Assembly: GCA_036244855.1 (NCBI GenBank)
Contig: BQKZ01000279.1
Span: 59,918 to 123,917, forward strand
Direction of reading: 5' to 3'
Source of the DNA: Temnopleurus reevesii
Taxonomy: Eukaryota > Echinodermata > Echinoidea > Temnopleuroida > Temnopleuridae
DNA length: 64,000 bases
Shown here: positions 20,405 to 33,415 of the stretch, one piece after another
How positions within the stretch are numbered: the stretch's first letter is position 1
Layout: every line of letters begins with the position of its first letter
Notes under the pieces: generated by a model
Databases searched by the model: none
What the model saw: the letters and a program-made list of their open reading frames with translations, nothing else
Told to the model about the DNA's origin: nothing
Program-made: the position numbers and the translations under genes

Positions 20405-23400
20405 ACGAAGTAATGTGTGGAAATATACTTTTGGATTCAAGTTGTGTGCCTTTTTGCTTGCGTACTGCGGAGTGTTCCTTTGGGAAAACACACTTACATA
20501 CACACTGACCTTTGACCTATGATGTGATGGTGACAATCAGGGGCCAGTTGCTTTCAACGATCATAGATATCTACTTCTTATGTAACTGAAACCTCATCCT
20601 ATAACACATTCTACTGTACTAGTAATGGCTCTAGTACTACACTTTTTATCTTGGGGAAAAGAGTGGTCCTGTGATTCCATTGTACTGAGAGGAGTCACAA
20701 GTAGTGAACCTGACTTAGCTAAAAAAAACCTCATTATGCAATAGGCTGGTTTACAAATAGATTCCAATGTATGCATGTTGCTTGCCAACAGACTTAGTTA
20801 CGTGGTATACGAGCAGAAATATGTGGAACCTAGTCTGCATACATTGTTTGTTGCTATGTCAGGCAAGCCTCGGGCAAGCTTTTGGGTTGTCAAGAACAAC
20901 CTTCATGCATAGAGAATGCATAAAGTTTTCATCTATTAGTAAACCTGCCTATTGATTCCTGTGATTAAACTGATGGCACTGGTTAAATAGGGAGTTTTCT
21001 AATCTAGTCAAATTTTAAACACACACCTTTGTTCAATGGGAAAGCATTTGTTCACATGCAGTGCATGCTGCTATGTTGGACAAGCTTCTAAGTTGGTTGA
21101 AGTTGGCATTGCTAATGTACATGTATTCAATTCAGACTATTAAGAGTTGGTTGACTGTTGACATATGAATACTTTTGGGATGCTTCTAGAAATTTGCGAT
21201 CAATCACAAATCAAGTGCAGATCAGTCGCAAATTCACATACAGTCCACTCTCTTTACAAGACATAACGTAATGACATACCGGGTAATGATTTTGATTGGT
21301 GTGTAATGATTAACTACAACTTGTAATTGAATGAATATGTATACATTACAAAAACCCTCCATTTACCAATATCATCAGCTGATTTATAAATTGTTTAAGT
21401 TCTCCTTTGAAGATTGTTTTAGGAGAAATGCTTCTATTAACCTATTATGAAGCATGATCAGGAATATTTTTCAGGTTCACTTGTGATTATTTTCACCACA
21501 ATGTGGGATTTTTATCTCAATCATTTTTCAATAAGATCTTGATGATCTTATACATGTTTTAGTAATGAAGGTTCAATGAGACTTTCCTGGTTATTCTTCT
21601 GAGAGAGTGGACATTTTCCAACCTTTTGATGAAAGTAATCATTGGGATTATTCAAATTAGAAAGAAGTACTCTGTGATTCTGTTTGTTCTTTATCAGTAG
21701 AAATGTTTTTTTTTTAATTCTGACATTGCACAAAAGTATGTGTTCAGAGCAAGAAATATTTAAAATGGAATCCATTTGCAAAATTTAGGGAGTGATAAAA
21801 TAATTTTTAGAAGCAGAGAAGTTAAGAAATAATAACATAGAATCAATATCATTTGTTCCCTTATAAGCAGGCAACACTAAGAATATATTACTGTATAGTT
21901 CCTTATTGTAAGCAAGATGCCAACGAATCATTGAAGCTCATTTATGAACACATAGGGTGCATCGATTACTAAAAAAAAAATCTGGATTATAAAAACAATA
22001 ATGGTGAAAAAAATAGAACATTGGCAACTACAGATCCAGCCAACATAAATTGTCATGTACGTGTGGGATATGATATGATGAGCTGTATTTTATAACACCG
22101 ATTTATGGTGATGGTTATTAAGTTTACACCCTTATGAGTGTGCGTTCCCAATTATGATCGTTGAAAAGGAGACATTTGAGAGATAAAGGACATAAAAACC
22201 TACCATAAATCGTCCCTATCTGTGATAACAGTTTAGGAGACCGATCAAAGGGCAAGTCGGTGCTGGCTTGTGCACGCTTATCTCATCTTTCTTTCTGTTT
22301 TCCAACCTTCAACCCATCTTTGAAAATTCTCTCTCCACTCTTTTTTTCATTCATTCTCTTTCAATCGTTTATTTTCAATTTGTAAATCACTTATACTGTT
22401 TTCAACCTGACTCATGTCATTTCTGTTATGTTTAAGTCTTTTTAACCCATGTTTGTTACCCCCTTCCCCTTCTCCCCTCACTCAAACACAAAATTACACC
22501 CACACTCCTGAACTCCTGTATCCACCCTCACACACACACACGCACACACTTACTCACAAATAAAATTAATACTCCCTATATTGATTTCTATTTACATCTT
22601 TTCTTTTTGAAGTTTTTATAAAGTTCTTGGACATATTTCTCATTCTCCTAGTCTATCCCTCCCTCTCCTCCCTGATCTCTTTGTTATTTTGTCTATCCCT
22701 ATTCTCCTCTTCCTCCCACAATTTTCTCACATTCCCCGCTCATTCCCTCCCGATATCTTGACATCATAAGATGGATTAGTTCAATCCGTTTGTTCTTTGG
22801 TTTAAGTTCTTCTCTCTCTAGCTCTTTTCCAAACACAATTATTTACCATTCTCTGTCTTTGTTTGCTTGACTATACCAACCTTTAGAACCACCGGGGCGT
22901 GTTTGTCTTTAGCATATTTTTAAAGTCACATAAAAAAGAGTCAATTTTAAAATCTTTTTTTTTTTTGAAGCGCCAAATCTGTCTAATCGCTCAAACTAGG
23001 CAAGGTCGTGACACTCATTCATTTATTGTGTTCATTTCAGCTCAGCCCCATTATATTTCAATTGGTGTTTGCGAGGAAAATCACTTTGACGATTCCAATC
23101 ATTTTATTTGAATTCATTTACATAGTTTAAGTCAGTTCGGTTTCAATAATACCTCCGAAAGAAAAGAATGAGAAAATTTTTCCTTCTTTTTCATTTATTA
23201 AAAGTCTTAAAAGTAGGTCATATCCTGGTTTATGAAAATTCTTCATATTGTTTTCAATTATGCATGCATTCATCATCAAACAGACGAAAAGTGAACTGAA
23301 GAATACCTTAGCCTAAAAACAAAATATTTGATCAATATCTGATTAAAGTGTGCACATTGTTGGGTAAAGGCTCTTGATTTATACAGAATTTTGCGCATGT

Positions 23401-24592
23401 ACTCAACAAACATAGGTGTTCTTAAAAAAAAATAGTATAGATTTTGACAAGTGTTACTAAACAAAGCCAAAATAATTCTCATATAGCCTAAATCCAATAC
23501 TTAAATATGAAGGAATGGTTAAAATAATCTACGCAACTTCAGAGAAACTCCCTTCAGTATGTTTTTAAGGAACAAGGAATAATTCTACAATTATTTCCAT
23601 TTTTAAACAATTCCAAATACTGTATTACGCTTTTAATACAGATTTTTATAATTTTCTTCCATGATCTATATGTTCAAATCTGTGAATTAATGTGTTTGAT
23701 GCTTATTGATATTAGTTATTATTTTCTCTTTAACTTCCTTATAAACATACCGTGTTTATGGCCTGTTATGGCCTTGAAATTGGAGGCATTCCGCCATATA
23801 TTTGAAACTCGTTCGTTCAATATGACACTTGGTAAACTATTATTCTCGAAGAGGAGATGTTTATTTTTGTTTTAGTTGACAGTGATCAGATGAAGTATCA
23901 AACTTCAAGATTATCTACAATCAAAATGTAGACAGACAAACATAGAATTGAATTGTATTCTTTCTGTCCTCACCATACATTAGCAAGGCAATACAAGATC
24001 CCAGTACATATGTCGTGTATTTGTCCTCTGTAAATCTGAGCAGCTCGTTAATAGTAAGCGTATATAATCTACACATATTGACACTCGTAGGTTTTTACAT
24101 ATTTGTATATTTACAAATTAATTTACCCAGAGATAATAAGCGAGTGTATATAACGAGGTGCTTGTCAATATAGACACTGTGTAAAGCAGTGGCTAATTTG
24201 TATTATCTCATCATCACTAGTGGAAGTATTTGAAGAACAGTGTTGATATCTGCACTTGCAAATGTTGAATTTCCGACGTGAATTTGTTGACATCTTGGCA
24301 GTGAAGAAGCAAATTAATCAACTATTTAATCTAGCATGAGATGCTGTATGTGGAACTATTTAGTCAGGGGACTGGTACCACTTGTATGAACTGATTTCTA
24401 TATACACATGATAAATATCTCCGTTCTGTGGAAAACGTAATTTCTTTCTGATGGTTATGCCTCCGATGATATCAAGAATAATCACAATTTTATTGACGAT
24501 AATAATACCAATGACATTTGTTGATAATCTATGATTATATTAGTGTTAATGACAAAATTATTGATAAGTTATGATAGCATGCAATAATAATT
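20405..24592. other. non-coding, no gene recognised
   Basis: AT-rich sequence with a pyrimidine-rich stretch at about 22260-22760. The short frames inside show no known domain. Confidence 0.7.
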
Positions 24593-24593
24593 G

Positions 24594-24786
24594 TGTTAGT
24601 GGTGGTGAAGATTATGATAATGAGTATGATGATGATGATGATTATGCTGCTGAGGATGATGATCACGATGATGATGGCGTGGATGATGATTATTGATGAT
24701 GATGATGGCGATGATGATGATGATGATGATGATGACGATGGTGCGGAGGATGATATTGATGATGATGATGTTGCGGATGATGATAT

Positions 24787-24830
<44 letters not shown>

Positions 24831-24832
24831 GT
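24594..24832. repeat. (GAT)n microsatellite, interrupted
   Basis: Imperfect GAT repeats for about 240 bp. They produce a poly-Asp frame on one strand and poly-Ile on the other; neither is a gene. Confidence 0.95.
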
Positions 24833-26273
24833 GATTATCATATAAAATCATATTTTAAAAATATCGAATAGCTAATGGGTTTCGAGCTTTTTAAAAGAGC
24901 TTTTATTAAAATTCATATATTTTGACATTCTTAATTAATGACTATGGCAGAGGTAATACGCTCCAATGGTGTCAATGGGCTGCAGCACACAGGGCACCCG
25001 GCGAATACCACGCCCATCTCACCCCTGCATGCGTTCTCCGGCAATTAATCACAAAAGCCACAGTAAAACCTAAAATGCGGGCGTGGCCGCCAGAACAGTT
25101 TTAGAATTTTAAGGGACAAAATGGAATCATTTTTAGAATTTAACTAAGCCATATCCTTTGTATGTAAATGGATTTGGGAATCGTAAATAATAAGCTTGTA
25201 CTGTGTGAAATTTTTATGTGCACTGAAAAAACCCCGCAAGTTTATAGATATTGCTTACCTTTTTCCAAGCTTGATTTACTTTAAAAATCAGTTTACGCAC
25301 TGAATGTAAGCATTGCAATGTGAATAGTAATTTACTATTTTTTGGTAATTGAAACAAAGAAAGAACAAGTAATTTTAACTCAACTCTCCAGGCACACGAC
25401 ATTGAACAACTTTAGCGAAATGTAGTATGTAGATGGCTAATTTTTATATGATTATAAATAAATGATTAGATTGGATAAATGGTTAATTAAGTTTAAAAAA
25501 ATCGTTGCAGCTACAGGCTGAATTGTGATTTCATTGTGATTTCATGCAAGTAGTGCAACATAAAGATTAAAAGTGAAATTCGAAGAACAAAACTCTCGAC
25601 ACGAGAGAGAAAATCTACATGTGCTTGCTGCTCGACAGCGCCCTCTTCAATCTCCATGAAATCATTATGTAGTATATCATATCCTATTATATACAAACGT
25701 CCATTTTGAAGTAAATTTGAATCATGAATTTGCAAAACATTTTCAATATACTTTCGAAATATTTTATAGGAAGCTAGGCCACACATTGCCTTCAAACATT
25801 ATCCAGGCGTGAACCGTGATTTTCTTGAGACAAAGTGATAACCACACACTATTATTCTCAATCATGAGCCCATGTCATTTTGAATTTGAGATGATGATGT
25901 CATATTAGTTGCCATAATAAATTACAAAATCGTTATGAATGTGATTTTTTTTTTTTTGCACAGAGGTAAAATGATGAACGTGCTCTTAAGTTTCTGTCTT
26001 ATATAGATTGTAAAATTCCTTAGATATTAGTGAATATTGATATTCTAACGGTAACTTAAACTGAGTAAGGAATATATTAAAAAGCAATTTAGCTGAATCG
26101 CGATTTAATAGCCTCTTACACTTTGTGAACATCACAATCATTATTTCGCAAGCCGACTCCGATTTCAATTGAAAGAGAAAAAAAAATATGATTGAAATTT
26201 CGCTCAACCAAATTTTAAGAAAATCAATCTCTGGTGTTAAAGCATGAAATAACTAAAGAAATATTTCTTGTAA

Positions 26274-26306
26274 GATTTGATTTGATTTGATTTGATTTGA
26301 TTTGAA
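26274..26306 (-). repeat. (TTTGA)n pentanucleotide repeat, possible LINE 3' tail
   Basis: Six or so units of GATTT. Pentanucleotide tails next to an AATAAA-like string are common at the 3' ends of some invertebrate LINEs; here the body is not recognisable. Confidence 0.6.
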
Positions 26307-29300
26307 TTTATTTTTCCACTTTCGTTTACAATATTGTCGCGTCTCTTCACAACCATTTTCTTTTTTTTTCTATAGATTCCACCAACTGTGGTGGCATGTT
26401 TGATTCCTGATTGAATTGTGGTTTGCTAGCTGGGTGAGAAGAATAGACTTTTCTCCTACACTTGGCGCTATCATCTAGGTGAATTCTAAGTGTACTGAGC
26501 ATGATTTGAACAAGGCATCTTCACTCAAGACAAACACCGTCTCACCTCTCAAGAGATATGTCCTCAACCATGAACTAAGTTGGGAAATTAGAAAAACGTT
26601 CAGAAAGTAATCGTAAAGTTCGTCTTCACGGCTTCGTGACCACGAGTATTTCTGAATAAATACATCTTTCCGTTTTTTCTGGGGTTGCTTTCAGGGTTGA
26701 TGGATTTTTAATAAGAATGGTTGTGCCAAGAGGTGTCTCGAAACTGTTTGAAACCAACAGGTATACCCACCAGTATAAAAACATACTTTGTCCTATTTCA
26801 AACATAACATCAAAATCAGACTCACTCATACATGCATTTATTCATTCAATATGGTTTATAATAAATGCTTCCATGGCGGCCGAAAATACCGAATTAACAA
26901 AGTTTACAAAGTGTAAAAGAAAGAGCAACAATAACAAAAACAAAAATCAAGTTAATTGAAACTGTAAGAATACAACAACAAAAAACAAAATAATTCCGTA
27001 TACGTGAGAACAGCTCCATCTGTTTTTCATTCATTAAAATTATAAATGCTCTTCTTGTATCCAAATTGGGTGGCATTCGATCAACTTTATGTCTGAATGC
27101 GATAATAACTCTTATTGCAAGATTCGCTGGGAGAAGAGATACATTGGTTAAATAAGAAAGCTTATGATTATATTTATCATACGATTCTCGTGTATTTATA
27201 TTTAACTACATTATGCATATATAGATAAATGAATGAATAAATTAATTAATAAATGAAGGATTAATAAATAGATAAATAGATGAAAAAAAAACCCTAACAA
27301 ACAACCGTAACTTTTGAGCGCTTATATAATGCTGACAAACCCTCGGGGTGGCAGGCCATTATAATGTCGATAATAGTTTGCCACCTATAAATGGTTGTGT
27401 CACAAAACCATTGTGGTAATATCACTGCCTGTTTTCCCCAAGCATTATTTTACTTTGCTTTGATAGATGAAAATGATAACGTGTCTGTTGTAATTGGCAG
27501 TAATTATGTCTAATGAAATTATCGATATTCTAAATGGTATATTGATTGATATACTTAATGAGATCCAAAATAGGGAACCTCAAAACTATTTAATACATAA
27601 GTCAATTTATATTGAATTTGAAGAAATGGGGTAATTTATTATAACTACCGGTTATTCTTCTTTTAAGGAACATTGCATGATTTAATTCATTATATAATGA
27701 TCATAGATTTCAATATTCAACCTTGAACTTGGACTGAACTATTCCTTAATTAGCTAAATCCGCTATGTCCCAATCATGATAAGATTGATATCATTCCCCG
27801 GGGCTAGTCTGGTGAATTCCCCACCTATTTGAATCCAGTTTATCGGTCACTATTCAATATTTGTTTGACAGCTATTTCTACCTCAATCATACATCATTTC
27901 AAATCCAATTTATTCTCTGTCTACCACAATGACGTCATCATATAACTGTAATATTTATATCTCAAAACTGAAAAAGTCCCATAAAAAGAAATATTCTAGA
28001 AATATTCTAAAGGTATACATTTTTGTTTGAGTCTTTTCATATCTAAATTAGACGTACGTGTCTGTGCAAGACTTGGAGAAGGAGGCTGGCTAAATGGGCA
28101 TTGGGAGGGGGGATACTCCGACCTCAGAACTCATTCTTGCGAATAAAATGGTGGTTTTGATTTCACCTGAAACCGACTGCATTCAAATTGGTGCAAGTAA
28201 AAAGGTGACGGAGATAGTACATCATGGAGGGGAGGAAAGAAAAGAAAGGGTGGAGAGAGAGAATAAAAGACGATAAAGATGGTCAGACAAGCGTGTCGTC
28301 GTGTACATGCAACTCCGCCCGCCAGAGTCCGGCGATCTTTTGTGAAGATCACGTAGCCGTATAGCCAGCTCTGGGGCTCCTACCGACCACCGTAATACCG
28401 CACACCTCTGCTTCACCATATCTCCTTCTCGCATTGTTACCGCATTTTTGGACCCGAGCGCCTCACTTGGGGAGAGAGCTAAACTACGAGTTTTTATTGT
28501 GTGCCCCTCATATATTTTTCTCCTCCCTTGTCAGGACCCTTTCTTTCCTTCTTCCTTTTCTCTTTAGATTGAAAATCAGTAATTTCCGACTCGCTTTTGA
28601 TGTCTTCATAGTGACGCGTGTCAATCAGAATTGGTTCGTGGTCTCGTGTCATATTGGATGGATTTAAATCACATGGCCGTGACCGACATGTAACCATAGA
28701 CTCTCCACCTTGGTTTTGGACTTAAAATTTGGTCTCTCTCGGTCTCAAGGAGGAAGTAAATTTCACTATTCTTGTTCCAAAATTCATTGGTTTCACCTCT
28801 TCCCCGCAGACCCAATTTATAATGATATCGTCGATATTGAAGAGGGATAACAACAAGCGAATTATTAATTTCATTTCACATAACACGTAAACCCGAATTT
28901 GAACTTGAAATTTGGAGAAAGTCATTCATTATAGAGAAAAATAGGTTTTCATATCAGAATTGAATTACAAACATTCCCAGTTGTGAGATTTCCATTTCGT
29001 ATTCATAATATTGTGTTTAAAAATAGCATATATAGGCATTTCTTATATATTTCTACATATTTTGGGGGATTTCATCCACATTTACAAGACTAGAATTTGT
29101 TCCAACTAACACCCCATTTATCCCAATCGGCGATAAAGTTTGATCGATATTAATCCGTATTCCTATTTCGTTTATAAGGCAAAATTAAAACATTTTTATT
29201 AATCCGATTTTAGACGCCCCCTATTGAAGGGGCGTGGATGTCGATTCTTGTGGTTAATGGTTAACAAATTATTGATCACGAATCTGTATGAATTTGATCG

Positions 29301-29689
29301 ACGTGGCACCGTTTTGTAGACCTTTAACACGAATCCAACCGGTGAAATCAATCTGATCAATAGCAAATAATGAAAGAAAAGGAAATAGTTATAACACTCT
29401 TAATTATCAAACCTGGTATGAATGAAACGTGTAAGGTAGGTGTAAAACATTTGCTGTTGAAATGTAATATGTTTTCAAATATCGAATTGTCATTCTTCTT
29501 GATACGTTACTAATAAAGAAATAAAAAAGAAAACAGATGTTTGACAAGCTTTTGGTATATAGTTTTTGTTTCATTGATAGGGACAACACACCAAAAATAT
29601 CTCATTACTTTACATGCATGCGATGGCTGAATAAACTAATTCAATGATAATAGGTTGTTATAATCAATTCACGCTGCACAGCCCTAACA

Positions 29690-29716
29690 TATCATCATCA
29701 TCATCATCATCATCAT
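29690..29716. repeat. (CAT)n microsatellite
   Basis: Eight to nine uninterrupted ATC units. Confidence 0.95.
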
Positions 29717-30660
29717 CCACACCCAAAACAACTGAAGCTAATCATTAGCTTTACACTCATGTTTGCCATGAAGCATGGTGATACGAACAGCAACTACTGT
29801 TCGCATCTCCATGCATGAAGCAATTCCATAATCATATTCTTATTTTATCTTTTGAAAACATATTGAATAATTCAAAAGACTAAAATCTATTTAACAATAT
29901 CATGAATGTATGTATCCAAGTCAAGTTCACACTGCGAGTATGTTTAATGATTTAATGGTTTTTGACCATCCATTTCGCTTGAATCCCGTACGTTTCAAAT
30001 GTATTAAGTGACACCTAGGGACGCTTTCAACATATTCAATACATTTCTTTTTAATACAATAATAAAAAAAATTATTACTCTGTGAATACTAAAATTACTT
30101 TACAACCTGACTATATGAGTCATTCAATTAGATGAGGGAATGATATACTGTCTTAAATTCTACATTAGTAAACAAGTTTCCATTAATAATAATTGCTACT
30201 TTAACAAGTAGCAATTAATATATATTAATGGTAAATGACGGTAAATAAAACCAAACCAAATCAAACCAAAAACAAGAATGAAAACCTCTCATTAATTTGG
30301 TATCGCAAGAATAACTCACATATTACACTTATTCAGACCTCATTTTCAAGTACTCACTTGCCCATATCCTGTTTTCACAATGGATTACGCATTACAAAGT
30401 TTTAATATGGATTTCTTCCGAATTCAAATTTGGTAGATCCATTATCATATTAAACGTTACATTAAGACGACAGAATATTATTTTTCATATACCGATGTAC
30501 ATCTTTTTCGAATCATTGACAAAACTAACGGAACAGAAAGAAAAAACGCGAAACAACAACAATAAAGAAAGACCATTTCCCCCAAAAAAATCTTTCCCGA
30601 AAAAAAGTATGATATAGGTACATCGGCAGCGAAAGTATATTCATATCAATGGTTATGCAA

Positions 30661-31758
30661 TATAGGATTTTCCGGCCAAATTCACGCCATTTTCATTCGA
30701 ATTAATACTTATGCCGTTTAAATTAGGGTAGATCGGTTCTGCCGTGTAAACTGTGATTCAATTTTTATATTTTTTCATTCGATTAGCTATGTTTGTCACA
30801 TGTATGTGAGTTATTTTCATTCAATTAAAAAACAAGACAGTTAGCATTCAAAATAGACAGTGATTATTGAAGCGTCATTTCTAGCGTTTGGTATTAGCGA
30901 TTAGCATACTTTTTCTGAAAGGTATCATTCAATTTAAGAGAGCAGCTTGATAATGCAAGGGAATACAGGAGAAGTGATCAATATGGGTATATTATGAATA
31001 CATAGAGGAGTCATAAGTGTACATTCTGTACAGCTTTTGAATAACATATTGAATAATTAAATTTACAAAATGTTCACAATTGAATTACCGTTCACTATTC
31101 GTTACACAGTCGCATTATGTATTCCTTTCATTTCCTCCTGATTTAAAATGAAATTATTATGAATATAAGGAATCACATTTGGCCGATCTTTGTTTCAGTT
31201 TATATGGTGGTTGATTAAATTCGATAAGATTTGTTTACGTTGACCATGATAAATGAGAGGAAAAAGGCATTGATCACCTTTTATTGGCTATATATGACAA
31301 GAAGTCATAAGAAAAACCCCAAACAAACAAAAGTAAAATAAATCTGAAAAAGGGAAACAAAACGAAGGAAGCAATTAAATATGAATCGTTAACAAATTCT
31401 AAACGATTTAAAAAAGTAGAAAACCCTAGGGAACACTGCAAATATACCTAAAATCAATTAATAATGCAAATTGTGTCAATATGATTGGTATAAATTGAAG
31501 TTGAATGATAAGATCATGCCGTGGCGACAACCGAAACCCGATTTGTGCTAAATCGAATGACAGCTTCTCAAAATAAGCACAATTCCTATGAATTGAAAAG
31601 AAACTATCACTCAATCGAATGAAAAATCTGTATATTTGTAAGCAAGTAAAAGGAATGTGAAACGGTGATATCCCCGGGTTGACGGATTTTCTCGAATTTG
31701 AATGAAAAGACAGCTAAACTTCATGCTATAATCGCGATTTTGGCCGGAAAATCCTATA
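30661..31758. mobile_element. 1.1-kb TIR element with subterminal TCATTCRATT arrays
   Basis: The ends TATAGGATTTTCCGGCCAAA and, inverted, TATAGGATTTTCCGGCCAAA match over 20 bp. The left part carries several TTCATTCGA/TCATTCAATT strings (about 30692, 30773, 30814, 30923). The right part carries the inverse, AATCGAATGA / TTGAATGAAAAG (about 31551, 31612, 31694). Clustered short motifs in mirrored orientation near both ends are typical transposase-binding sites of DNA transposons. The interior has no transposase frame. TA flanks would fit a mariner-like insertion, but other superfamilies remain possible. Confidence 0.75.
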
Positions 31759-33415
31759 TAAGATATGTCAAAAAGTGAATTTACCCATTTTGGGTAGCGC
31801 CATGCAATAAAGGGGCAGTTTTCTGTGTGCTTCTAATTTTAGGGGGTGATGGGCGAGTTGAACACGGACTCACTTTTTTCTTTCAAGAAGGCAAAATATG
31901 AAAAGAGTATATATGACAAAATAAGACATTTAATGAACACATAGCTGTTACTTTATAGTGAAGGGATAACTTGCACTCCCATTTAGAAAAGATATAGGTA
32001 AAAGAGGGATGTTCGTGGAAGTTGAAAGGCCTTTTGTCAGTGATTATTAAAAGGTGACTGCATTAAATGTTACCGACGCCGAACAAATTAATCGCTTTGT
32101 TTCAGACTCTTTGATGTAAATTTGCTTGTATTTCTAGGTAACAAACTCTCATAAAATCCACTGGTGGTTGGTCTAAAGTTTGCTTTAGGTTTAACTCTCC
32201 ACCGCCCCTCCTCCATTTGACTTGGTAATTTGTGGCATTCTAGCAACAATACGACCTCAAGCTCGCTATTGTTAGCAGCAGGACAAAAGCCAATTACATC
32301 ATTAGTATTCTGTTAATTGAAGTCATCTACTTTGGCCGATAAAGGCCCATGTCTTGCTTTTCTCCTCTACTCTTTTCATCAATGAAAGCGGGACAGCTTA
32401 AGCAAACATTCTTTTTCTCTTTAATAGAGTACATCCATCCAACCAATCCCAACTTAAGGCCCTGGTATCAGCTGGTGACCATCTATCATATCGTTATTAA
32501 AAGATAATGAAAGTTAATGCAATCATTATTACAATTTTCTTAATGCACTGAAAACGTTCACTTATGAAGGATCAAGAATCATTTTTACAAATATTTGTGC
32601 ATACCTATAATAACAATAGTCTTTACAGTTGCATTACAAACGGAAATGAAAACATTTAGATTGGAAATTCACCAAAAATGCAATAAGAACTGTAGTCTTA
32701 AATCCCAATTTTATTGTGGGCACATCAAAACATGCCCCTCGATATTGATATGAAACTACAAAAGTTCGCGCCATTATTGTTGGTGACTTTTTTTTAAATT
32801 TCAAGTCTTGCCTAATTTTTTAGACCAAATTACGTCAATCGGTTTGCGGTTCTGGCGTTACGCGTATAATAAAGGAAAACAATTCAAGGTGATACCAAAA
32901 TGGTATAGTACGTGCCCATATGTACAAATTTGATTTAGATTTTGCTTTCAGTAAAATAAAATCATAGTCATTTGTCTATTTTCTTTCTATTACACGCTGA
33001 TACAATTTAGAAATGTGCATTTTATTAATCTTATAATTTCACCAACAAGTTCTAAACAAAAAAGATAGGTTGACAAATAAACAAGGAAATACATTATATC
33101 AATAAAAAGGAAAAAAATGTATGAGATATCAATTTTCATGTTTTTCTTGTAATCGATTACATATTCAAATAACACAGTTGTGAGTATCTGTATATTGGGA
33201 TGTTTGGAATTTTATAGAATAATGTTTTTACATTCATCATTTGATAGGTTTTAACGCATTAGTAAGCATAATTAAGAAAACCTATTGTAAGCACTTGATA
33301 TACTCCTTTTATAAAAAAAAAAAAAAAATACGGACTAAATTGCTTTCCTACAAATTTAAAAACAATTTATATCCAATTTCCATTCTAGTCGGTTGGGGAT
33401 GATTCTCAAGATTGC
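31759..33415. other. non-coding, no gene recognised
   Basis: AT-rich intergenic sequence with a poly-A run near 33314-33328. Nothing recognisable. Confidence 0.7.

Larger units (their letters stand above)
24833..30660. other. non-coding, with GC-richer islands
   Basis: Mostly AT-rich. GC-richer patches at about 24940-25105 and 28040-28480 stand out and could be cis-regulatory or non-coding transcript sequence. A (TTTGA)n tract lies at 26274-26306 next to sequence that, on the minus strand, reads like a retroelement 3' end (AAATAAATTC). A (CAT)n run lies at about 29690-29716. A small palindrome (ATTGCTACTT / AAGTAGCAAT inside CCATTAAT / ATTAATGG) spans about 30181-30231. No convincing gene. 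Confidence 0.6.

Noticed and set aside
24593..24871. Asp-rich 92-codon frame
   Set aside because: It is the translation of a (GAT)n microsatellite; the opposite strand gives poly-Ile.
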